The notes under the pieces were generated by a model. It was not told where the DNA came from. It ran no database searches and saw only the letters and a list, made by a program, of their open reading frames with translations. Positions 13,901 to 25,900 of a stretch of DNA of 64,000 bases are shown here, one piece after another; position 1 is the first letter of the stretch, and the number at the start of each line of letters is the position of its first letter. Position numbers and translations under genes: made by a program. The stretch is from Escarpia spicata (lineage: Eukaryota > Annelida > Polychaeta > Sabellida > Siboglinidae), in contig OZ023210.1 of the NCBI GenBank assembly GCA_963995525.1, positions 2,972,073-3,036,072 of the forward strand, read 5' to 3'.

Positions 13901-16900
13901 CTAAGTTAACTATCTTGCAAGGTATTCAGTAGTCGTTGAAGTTTCTTGTAGAATTTGCTAGATGTATGAATAGGCTTTTCAACTATATTTTTGTTTAAAC
14001 TTTATATTCAGTATACAAATCTTTAAAATAATTTAATATATTAGCAATGTGTAGAAAACAGCGGTTTTCTGCATTCCACAACTTTGTACCATTTCTGTAC
14101 ACTGTAGAGCTGAATAATGTTAAACTTGGCAGACTTAAAACATCGCTGTTTTGATGTGTATGATGCGCTACCAAACACCCGTCCAGCGCCATGTGTTTCT
14201 TTGTCGTCCACATCGTCATGCCTAACTGATGTTCACCATCGTCATGCCTGATTGATGTTCACCATCGTCATGCCTGATTGATGTTCACCATCGTCATGCC
14301 TGATTGATGTTCACCATTGTCATGCCTGGCTGATGTTCACCATCGTCATGCCTGGCTGATGTTCACCAGTTGGGGTCATGGTCATTACCAGTGTCTTCAT
14401 TGTTCATAGATATCAACATTACACATCTGCAACACTTCAGCCTGACTGCAGTGAAATAATGTCAACAAACATATGAGAGTATTCATTAATGAATGCTCTT
14501 CTACCCTTACCATCAATTTACGTGTATAATACGCCCCCATGTATAATATGATCCTGACTTTTGCTAACTTTTGATAGAATTTCTATATCATGTATAATAT
14601 GCACCCCGACTTTTGAGATAAAAACCCGATTTTCCCGCTTATAATATTTTGCTTGAATCCATCTGAGAATCGTAAACATGTCACCTACACAAGTTATGGC
14701 ATTGCTGCCGGCTTGTCACTTGCTAGTGACTAATGTGTACGCACTACTTAACTTGTGTTGTAGCTTGACGATTGCGCAACTGATTAAATCAGTGCGTGCT
14801 AGAACTTACATTGTGTCGTTCTGATTTCACTTTTAAATTAACACCAAGTTCTATTCTGAAATGCTACATATAAACCTGGTACTTTCAACTGCGAAGCACA
14901 CATGCACTACATTCGTCTTTATTTACATTCACAACATTTGCATTCACAATTTTAAACATGGAGTCACACTTGTAGACACTTGACCCTTGATGCGGGCATC
15001 ATTCACGTGATTCAAGAATGCCAATCATAATCATAGCGGGACGCTTCCCGGTCTCGTACGCTTCCCACTCATTGGTGTTATTCGCGAAGTCAGACATATG
15101 GGCTCTCGTCTTTTTCATTTCTCGCTGCTAGTTTAGGGCTAGAGAGGCAGTTACGGGAGTGCGATTCTTGCCTTTCGTGATAATATTACTAGTTTTCTAG
15201 CAGTGTTATCCTGGTCTACAAACATTGATAAATTGATCAGAGAAATTTAGTTTAGCCTTAGCACCATGTATAATATGCACCCCAACTTTTGAGTAAAAAG
15301 TGAAGGAAACAAATGCGTATTATACACGGAAATTTCCGGTATTTACGTTTACCTCCTCAGACTGTGACACTGATAGGGAACACCTGACTAACATGTGATC
15401 GGCTGTTAAGTTACGCAACTAAAGACAAATAGAACGAGAAACTTAGTGCTGAAATTGTCTTATTCAAATTTAGTGTCGTCATAGCGACATCGAGACGTGA
15501 CTTGTTTGTGGTTGTTCACAGGTGGTGGAGGGAGCGACCCGGGCTTACTTCCTGTATGGGGGAGAGCCGGAATGTAACTTTGCTGTGTCTGCAAGGGGAG
15601 TCAACACCATGTATAGTGAGTGACATGTGTCACCAAGACACTATTCTTGAGACATCAACAATTGTCCTGGTGGCGCACCCTGGTCATCATTTCTCAATAT
15701 GCAACATCACTGTTACAGAACAAAATCAACTTTTAAGAGCAGATTTGAGCTTATGAGCTGATAAGAACGTTAGTGAGACGGTCCCCAGAGCATTCTTATG
15801 AGCTGATAAAAATGTTAGTGAGATGTTCCCCAGAGGATTCTTATGAGCTGATAAAAATATTAGTGAGATGTTCCCCAGAGCATTCTTATGAGCTGATAAA
15901 AATGTTAGTGAGATGGTCCCCAGAGCATTCTTATGAGCTGATAAAAATGTTAGTGAGATGGTCCCCAGAGCATTCTTATGAGCTGATAAAAATGTTAGTG
16001 AGATGGTCCCCAGAGCATTCTTATGAGCTGATAAAAATGTTAGTGAGATGGTCCCCAGAGCATTCTTATGAGCTGATAAAAATGTTAGTGAGATGGTCCC
16101 CAGAGCATTCTTATGAGCTGATAAAAATGTTAGTGAGATGTTCCCCAGAGCATTCTTATGAGCTGATAAAAATGTTAGTGAGATGTTCCCCAGAGCATTC
16201 TTATGAGCTGATAAAAATGTTAGTGAGATGGTCCCCAGAGCATTCTTATGAGCTGATAAAAATGTTAGTGAGATGGTCCCCAGAGCATTCTTATGAGCTG
16301 ATAAAAATGTTAGTGAGATGGTCCCCAGAGCATTCTTATGAGCTGATAAAAATGTTAGTGAGATGGTCCCCAGAGCATTCTTATGAGCTGATAAAAATGT
16401 TAGTGAGATGGTCCCCAGAGCATTCTTATGAGCTGATAAAAATGTTAGTGAGATGGTCCCCAGAGCAGTCTTATGAGCTGATAAAAATGTTAGTGAGATG
16501 GTCCCCAGAGCATTCTTATGAGCTGATAAAAATGTTAGTGAGATGGTCCCCAGAGCATTCTTATGAGCTGATAAAAATGTTAGTGAGATGGTCCCCAGAG
16601 CATTCTTATGAGCTGATAAAAATGTTAGTGAGATGGTCCCCAGAGCATTCTTATGAGCTGATAAAAATGTTAGTGAGATGGTCCCCAGAGCATTCTTATG
16701 AGCTGATAAAAATGTTAGTGAGATGGTCCCCAGAGCATTCTTATGAGCTGATAATAATGTTAGTGAGATGGTCCCCAGAGCATTCTTCAGTGTCATTATT
16801 TTATTCCACGTTAATCTTCATGTAATTGCGTAGTGTGGTATAACTATTCAAGGGTAAATACTGATTTTAGCTCTGTGAAATTCTATTCATGTCTGTGATG

Positions 16901-19900
16901 GCTCTTAATTATATCAGTTTCCACGCTGTAATGCAGAAAGATATTTCATAGATGATTGTTTCTTGTGGGAAACAAATTGTAAGTTTGCTGCTATACTTTA
17001 CCTGCTGATGCTGCTAAATAAAACATTCTTGTGAATGAAGTTGTGAGACTACTAGATGAACTCACAGAAGAACTCTGACTTGCAGATAGGCCGCAGTCTT
17101 TCCTGAGCGGAGCCAGTGGATTCGGTACACCAAGGAGAGGAGGTGAATTCAACATTTATTTTGAAATACGACTTGCAGGTCATGTGACTTGTTTGACCGA
17201 TGTGTCTGTAAGTCATGTGACATGTTTGACCGGTGTGTCTGTAGGTCTTGTGACATGTTTGACCTGTGTGTGTCTGTAGGTCAAGTGTGTCTGTGGATCA
17301 TGTGACATGTTTGATCGGTGTGTGTCTGTAGGTTATGTGACATGTATGACCAGTGTGTGTCTGTAGGTCATGTGTGTATGTAGGTTATGTGACATGTTTG
17401 ATCGGTGTGTGTCTGTAGGTCATGTGTGTCTGTGGATCATGTGACATGTATGACCAGTGTGTGTCTGTAGGTCATGTGTATCTATAGGTTATGTGACATG
17501 TTTGATCGGTGTGTGTCTGTAGGTCATGTGTGTCTGTGGATCATGTGACATGTTTGATCGGTGTTTGTCTGTAGGTCACGTGACATGTTTGACCGGTGTG
17601 TGTCTGTAGGTCATGTGTATCTGTGGATCATGTGACATGTTTGATCGGTGTGTGTCTGTAGGTCACGTGACATGTATGACCAGTGTGTGTCTGTAGGTCA
17701 TGTGTATTTATAGGTTATGTGACATGTTTGATCGGTGTGTGTCTGTAGGTCATGTGTGTCTGTGGATCATGTGACATGTTTGATCGGTGTGTGTCTGTAG
17801 GTCACGTGACATGTTTGACCGGTGTGTGTCTGTAGGTCATGAGACATGTTTGACCAATGTGTGTGTAGGTCATATGATATGTTTGACCGGTGTGTCTAGG
17901 TGAGTTTCCCCAGACGTCCACTCCATTCCCCAACGTCACGCAGCAACTGCAGTTCCAGAGTCCATCATCCAGCGCCTTTGCTCCAGGCTCCCCGGAGGTC
18001 ATCCACTCCGGCAAACACAATGGCCTCTGTCTCTACCTCTCTCGCATTCTCAGGTGTGTTAAGTATATCTGGCTCTCTCGCATTCTCAGGTGTGTTAAGT
18101 ATCTCTGTGTCTCTCGCATTCTCAGGTGTGTTAATTATCTCTGGGTCTCTCGCATTCTCAGGTGTGTTAAGTATCTCTGGCTCTCTCGCATTCTCAGGTG
18201 TGTTAAGTATATCTGGGTCTCTCGCATTCTCAGGTGTGTTAAGTATCTCTGGGTCTCTCGCATTCTCAGGTGTGTTAAGTATCTCTGTGTCTCTCGCATT
18301 CTCAGGTGTGTTAAGTATCTCTGGGTCTCTCGCATTCTCAGGTGTGTTAAGTATCTCTGGGTCTCTCGCATTCTCAGGTGTGTTAAGTATATCTGGGTCT
18401 CTCGCATTCTCAGGTGTGTTAAGTATCTCTGGGTCTCTCGCATTCTCAGGTGTGTTAAGTATCTCTGGGTCTCTCGCATTCTTAGGTGTGTTAAGTATCT
18501 CTGGGTCTCTCGCATTCTCAGGTGTGTTAAGTATCTCTGGGTCTCTCGCATTCTCAGGTGTGTTAAGTATTTCTGGGTCTCTCGCATTCTCAGGTGTGTT
18601 AAGTACTGTACATTTGTCTCATGCATTCTCATGTGCCACTGTGGGGGTGTTTTCTGTCCTGACTGTACTTGTTGTTGCCAGGCCACTGTGGGGTGTGTTC
18701 TGTCCTGACTGTATTTGTTGTTGCCAGGCCACTGTGGTGTGTGTTCTGTCGTGACTGTATTTGTTTTTGTCAGGCCACTGTGGGGTGTGTTCTGTCCTGA
18801 CTGTATTTGTTGTTGCCAGGCCACTGTGGGGTGTTTTCTATCCTGACTGTATTTGTTGTTGCCATGCCACTGTGGGGTGTGTTCTGTCCTGACTGTACTT
18901 GTTTTTGTCAGGCCACTGTGGGGTGTGTTCTGTCCTGACTGTACTTGTTGTTGCCAGGCCACTGTGGGGTGTGTTCTGTCCTGACTGTACTTGTTGCCAG
19001 GCCACTGTGGGGGTGTGTTCTGTCCTGACTGTACTTGTTGTTGCTAGGCCACTGTGGGGTGTGTTCTGTCCTGACTGTACTTGTTGCCAGGCCACTGTGG
19101 GGGTGTGTTCTATCCTGACTGTACTTGTTGTTGCCAGGCCACTGTGGGGTGTGTTCTGTCGTGACTGTACTCGTTGTTGCCAGGCCACTGTGGGGGGTGT
19201 TCTGTCCTGACTGTACTTGTTGTTGCTAGGCCACTGTGGGGTGTGTTCTGTCCTGACTGTACTTGTTGTTGCTAGGCCACTGTGGGGTGTGTTCTGTCCT
19301 GACTGTACTTGTTGTTGCTAGGCCACTGTGGGGTGTGTTCTGTCCTGACTGTACTTGTTGCCAGGCCACTGTGGGGTGTGTTCTATCCTGACTGTACTTG
19401 TTGTTGCCAGGCCACTGTGGGGTGTGTTCTGTCCTGACTGTACTCGTTGTTGCCAGGCCATTGTGGGGTGTGTTCTGTCCTGACTGTACTTGTTGTTGCC
19501 AGGCCACTGTGGGGTGTGTTCTGTCCTGACTGTATTCGTTGTTGCCAGGCCACTGTGGGGTGTGTTCTGTCCTGACTGTACTTGTTGTTGCCAGGCCACT
19601 GTGGGGGTGTGTTCTATCCTGACTGTACTTGTTGTTGCCAGGCCACTGTGGGGTGTGTTCTGTCCTGACTGTACTTGTTGTTGCCAGGCCACTGTGGGGG
19701 TGTGTTCTGTCCTGACTGTACTCGTTGTTGCCAGGCCACTGTGGGGGTGTGTTCTATCCTGACTGTACTTGTTGTTGCCAGGCCACTGTGGGGTGTGTTC
19801 TGTCCTGACTGTACTCGTTGTTGCCAGGCCACTGTGGGGTGTGTTCTGTCCTGACTGTACTTGTTGTTGCTAGGCCACTGTGGGGTGTGTTCTGTCCTGA

Positions 19901-22900
19901 CTGTACTTTTTGTTGCTAGGCCACTGTGGGGTGTGTTCTGTCCTGACTGTACTTGTTGTTGCTAGGCCACTGTGGGGTGTGTTCTGTCCTGACTGTACTT
20001 GTTGTTGCTAGGCCACTGTGGGGTGTGTTCTGTCCTGACTGTACTTGTTGCCAGGCCACTGTGGGGTGTGTTCTATCCTGACTGTACTTGTTGTTGCCAG
20101 GCCACTGTGGGGTGTGTTCTGTCCTGACTGTACTCGTTGTTGCCAGGCCACTGTGGGGTGTGTTCTGTCCTGACTGTACTTGTTGTTGCTAGGCCACTGT
20201 GGGGGTGTGTTCTCTCCTGGCCATACTTGTTGTTGCCAAGCCACTGTGGGGGTGTGTTCTGTCCTGACTGTATTTGTTGTTGCCAGGCCACTGTGGGGTG
20301 TGTTCTGTCCTGACTGTACTTGTTGTTGCCAGGCCACTGTGGGGGTCTGTTCTGTCCTGACTGTACTTGTTGTTGCCAGGCCACTGTGGGGATGTGGTAT
20401 GGTCAAGGAAATGCCTGCGCCATCTGGACAAAAGAAATATGTAAGTGCAATGAACGTTCTTCAGGATAAAGCCGGGTAGTTAGCAGAATTAGGTGTTGAG
20501 TGTAGGGGAACCAAGTGAACGCACCGCACATCAAAGGACAAATGTGGTTAGTCATACCTGCCTCTGTAATACTGCTAATAACAGCTGTTTACAATAGGAA
20601 TGTTTTGTTGACATTTGTGGGCACAACTTTGCAAAGATGGTCTGTGTATATACCGTCTTTTCCTTTTTCGTTTTGAAATTAGCGAATGAAAAAGGAAAAA
20701 GCAAACAATGTTAATTTTTCGTTTTCATATTTGATGTGTACAAAAAATTAATACAAACTACTATTCGTGGTATTTCTAATACAGGTTAGAAAAACAAAAA
20801 ACGATAAAACAATTTTTCGTTTTCACTGCATCAGAATGAAAAACGAAATATGACTGCAGCGCCATTCGTTTTTAGTTTTTGCATTTACGAAGCTTCGGCT
20901 GCCTTACCGCTTTAGCTAGGGGGCTTCAGCGGGACAATTTGATCGCACTGGCGGCATTTTGAAAACAAATTCGCTGAAATTGCATCGCTGACAAAGTGGT
21001 ATTGTTATCGATGCGACTAGTATGGACGAATATTGGTCGTTTCAGCGCCGTTATTTTATGAAAGGTTTCAACTGTTAAATTTATTATACTGTACTATAAT
21101 ATGTTTTTTGGATAAGCACCATATCTTCAGATAATGCGTTTTTTATGTCCTCAGCTGATAAGTTTTTTTCTGTCATCAACTAATGAGTTCTTCCTGTCAC
21201 CAACTGATGAGATCTTTCTGTCACCAACTAATGAGTTCTTTCTGTCACGAACTAATGAGTTCTTTCTGTCACCAACTAATGAGTTCTTTCTGTCACTAAC
21301 TAATGAGTTCTTCATGTCACCAACTGATGAGTTCTTTCCGTCACCAACTAATGAGTTCTTTCTGTCATCAACCAATGAGTTATTTCTGTCACAAACTCAT
21401 GGATTCTTTCTGTCACCAAATAATGAGTTCTTTCTGTCAACAATTACTGAGTTCTTTCTGTCATCAACCAATGAGTTATTTCTGTCACAAACTCATGGAT
21501 TCTTTCTGTCACCAAATAATGAGTTCTTTCTGTCACAAACTCATGAATTCTTTCTGTCACCACCTAATGAGTTCTTTCTCTCACAAACTAATGAGTTCTT
21601 TCTGTCACCAACTCATGAATTCTTTTTGTCACCAACTGACAGGTTCTTTCTGTCGCCACCTAATGAGTTCTTTCTCTCACAAACTAACGAGTTCTTTCTG
21701 TCACCAAATAATGGATTCTTTCTGTCACCAACTGATGAGTTCTTCCTGTCACCAACTAATGGGTTATTTCTATCCTCAGCTGATGAGTTCTTTTTGTCAT
21801 CAACTAATGAGTTATTTCTGTCACCAACTCATTACTTGGTGACATAATGAATCCATGAGTTGGTGACAGAAATATCTCATTGGTTGGTGACAAAAAGAAC
21901 TCATCAGCATAGGATAGAAATAACTGTTACCAACTAATGAGTTCTTTCTGTCACCAACTCATGGATTCTTTCTGTCACTAACTGATGAGTTCTTTCTGTC
22001 ACCAACTAATGAGTTCTTCCTGTCACCAACCAATGAGTTCTTTCTGTCACCAACTCTTGGATTCTTTCTGTCACTAACTGATGAGTTCTTCCTGTCACCA
22101 ACCAATGAGTTCTTTCTGTCACCAACTCATGGATCCTTTCTGTCATCTACTGATGAGTTCTTCCTGTCACCAACCAATGAGTTCTTTCTGTCACCAACTC
22201 ATGGATCCTTTCTGTCACCAACTGATGAGTTCTTTCTGTCACCAACCCATGGATCCTTTTTGTCACCAACTAATGAGTTCTTCCTGTCACCAACCAATGA
22301 GTTCTTCCTGTCACCAACTCATGGATCCTTTCTGTCACCAACTGATGAGTTCTTCCTGTCACCAACTTATGAGTTATTCCTGTTACCAACTCATGGATCC
22401 TTTTTGTCACCAACTAATGAGTTCTTTATGTCACCAACCAATAAGTTCTTTCTGTCGCCAACTAATGGGTTCTTTCTGCTTTCTGTCACCAACCAATGAG
22501 TTATTTCTGTCACCAACTCATGGGTTTTTTCTGTCATCAACTGGTGAGTTCTTTCTGTCACCAACTAATGAGTTCTTTCTGTCACCAACCAACGAGTTCT
22601 TTCTGTCACCAACTCATGAGTTCTTTCTGTCACCAACTCATGAGTGTTTTCTGTCCTCAGCTGATGAGTCGATTCTACGGTGAACAACTCAGCTGGATCC
22701 TGGTCAAGTTGAATGCCATGCACGAGTTCATGAACAGAAACTCAGTTCAGTTCTCCTATCCCCATGGAAAGGTATTGATGGGGTGACTAATGGGCATAAG
22801 TTTACTGTGATAGTTCAGTGCACTATTAATGATAACTAGTGATAGTTCAGTGCACTGTCAATGATACATCACATCAATTATTATTGTGCATCAGTAGTTC

Positions 22901-25900
22901 AGTGTATCTGTGCTTAGTATTGTGATCATGCAAGAGAAGTTGTCCAAGAGGTTCTGTCACATACTTCCTGCATATTCGTATTTTAGAACACAGTGCAACA
23001 CGCTTATATTGAACACGGATACAACGAATTGACAGATATAACGAAACAATTTCTTACGTGCAGGTTTTTTCCCTATCCTCCATTATAAGCGTTATAAGTC
23101 ATATTATGAACACGGGTATAACGAATTCACAGTTATTACGAACACCTTTTCCTGAAAAAATTTCGCAGTATACAAAATTTCTGTCCAACTGAAAAACGCC
23201 CGGTTATTCGCAAATACTACCCGCCCGTGACCTGGAAGCCATGCCATGGACGCGCAGAGCACAGTGTAAATGAGGGAAATCACTTGTAACAGGGCTAGGC
23301 AGTGAAACAACGCTGCAGTGCACTGCGACTGGCTTGAGGATTTCCTTTTGTCTGGTGCCCTAGCCAACAGCAAACAAGCGTCAATCGAGGACTTCTTCAA
23401 AGCAGATTAACTGGTGTCATTCTGTTTGTGTTGTACAAGAAGTAGTAGTTACCTTAGCTCCGTCCTGCCACAGTTCATGTTTTAGAGTGCTTGAATGCGA
23501 CATGCTCGCCATGTGTTTACATCATACTGTATTTCGTGAGTTTTTTACAGACGGACTGCTATCTTATACTATAACTACACTTAATAGTAACATTTGTAAC
23601 TGTTTGATGTGCCATCTAAATAAATGTTACAAAAATATATTTGCGTTTGATAGATACCTGGCGAATAGTTTAAAAACTGTCACATGCAACACTGCCTCCT
23701 AGTGGGTAAATGCGTAGACGTATATAATGAATTCACTGATATAATGAACTCGTTAGCTACCTGCAAAGTAGTTCGTTATAAGCGTGTTGCACTGTATTTT
23801 ATTTGCTGTGTAAGTGTGTGCTAGATGCACTGATGAGTGTCTGTGATGATTCGACGTCTCTTGCTGTGTTTTGTAGTGTCCATGGTTTGCACCACCAGAG
23901 GGCCGGCGGGTACCGAGGCGATACCCTCGCTGACGAACAAGTCAGACGAAAGTATCAAGGTAAGTCTTGTCAGATGCAAGCAGCTAATATATGATTCAGT
24001 AGACCTATTTATTGCTCCACCTTAACCTATGTAGTTTATTTATATTTACTGATGGCACGTGTGGAAAGGCACAGGATAATGCTATGTCATTAAAGTTGGT
24101 CTTAGAGGAAGGAAAGTAACCATCAACACAGGCATATTCACAATTGTCTCGCAAATTCATGTGAGGATTCTGGTTGCGAGAGTCACCTCAGTTGGTGTTG
24201 TGTCCAACATTAAATAAGATAGTAATACTTTAAATAAGCTACTAGTTTCATCAAAATTACATAAAACTAATTTCACAACCGAATGAACTTGAATTGGGAT
24301 GAGCAAAACACTGGTTAAGCGAGGTTTCCATGTTTTTGTAGCAGAGGCAGACAACCAAGAGAGTCAGTCTCTGAAGCAGTTGCATGTGCTGGTGGCGCGG
24401 ATGTATGAGTCTCTCGCCCTCTGGAAGATCCTCTGTGACCACCAGTTCCATGTCATTTGTGCTGCACTCAGCGCGGTTGGTAACTTTATTTCAATTCATT
24501 TCAACATTTTTACTAGGCGTAATCTACTGACATTTTTACAGCTTCATTATTTTATTTCTGTATTTAAATATAATTTACTTGTACCACTGATATATTGGTT
24601 GTGTTTCTTGTGCTGTGTACTTATATATTGATTGTGTTATGCTGTGCTGTGTACTTATATATTGATTGTGTTATGCTGTGCTGTGTACTTTATATTGGTT
24701 GTGTTTGCTGTGCTGTGTACTTATATATTGGTTGTGTTTGCTGTGCTGTGTACTTATATATTGGTTGTGTTTGCTGTGCTGTGTACTTATATATTGGTTG
24801 TGTTTGCTGTGCTGTGTACTTATATATTGGTTGTGTTTGCTGTGCTGTGTACTTTTATGTGTATCATGCTAATTGTGCTATATAAGATCGATACTTTTTA
24901 TCAATATATCAGCTTAGTGGAAGCCTGATCATGGTATAAATCAGCTTTGTTTACTGTACTGCTGGAAATAACATTGCAGATTTGCATTAAGATTTGTGCG
25001 TAACTTGTGCATCATTTTTGTGGTGCTTCAGAACCATAAAAATATACGCGTAAGTCATCTTGACAACTACAAAATTTATATACTAAAACTCACATTAATC
25101 CCATTTTGAGATGGTCATGATACAGGGGTGTTCTTTACAGTGGTCATGATACGGGGTGTTGTTACAATGGTCATGCTACAGGGGTGTTGTTATGATGGTC
25201 ATGATACAGGGGTGTTTTTATAATGGTCATGATACTGGGTGTTGTTACTATGGTCATGATACAGGGTGTTGTTACTATGGTCACGATACGGGGGTGTTTT
25301 TATTATGGTCACGATATGTGGTGTTGTTACGGTGGAATACATTGTAATTGTATAAACATAAATTTTCTTGGTTATAAAGTAAACTTTCAGTTTCCATGAG
25401 TGGAATCCTCTTATAAATATTTTGAGTTTTTGTTTTGAAACATTAGATACTTTATCTTTTGTGATATAATACAATAAACATTATTAAATGAAGTATTTAT
25501 GCGTTGGTCTTACTTCTCTCCATTGTAGGATCAACAGAACACATTGCGCGGGATGACATTCCGTAACTTTGTCATCATGGGACGCGAGGTAGGCAACTCT
25601 TGCCTTCAGTTACTTGTTGACTTAGATTTGTGCCTTGGAGACAGCACTGTCATTAAAGAGCAAGATAAAAACATGACCTTTATGACATTCTTAAACCGTA
25701 GTCCATCGTTACTCCTCACGTACAGTTTTGTTACAGAAAATAACAAGTGTCAACATAATTAACCTATCCATCACGTCACCTTTTACCTAGCAAAACCTCC
25801 ATCAAGCCATCTGAAAACATGTGGCGTGTTCGGACATTCCATTGTATATGTTGTTGAAATTCTGGCCACAAACGTGTTTCTTTATGACAAACACATGAGG

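Noticed and set aside
15726..16825. ~350-codon open frames on both strands with [15 protein letters not shown] or [15 protein letters not shown] repeats
   Set aside because: 45-bp period divisible by three and near-perfect homogeneity; both strands are equally open and no synonymous-site bias is visible.
17890..18754. Repeat protein [12 protein letters not shown]...
   Set aside because: Not annotated as a separate gene: it is exon 11 read through its donor array. Kept as a possible splice variant in the findings.
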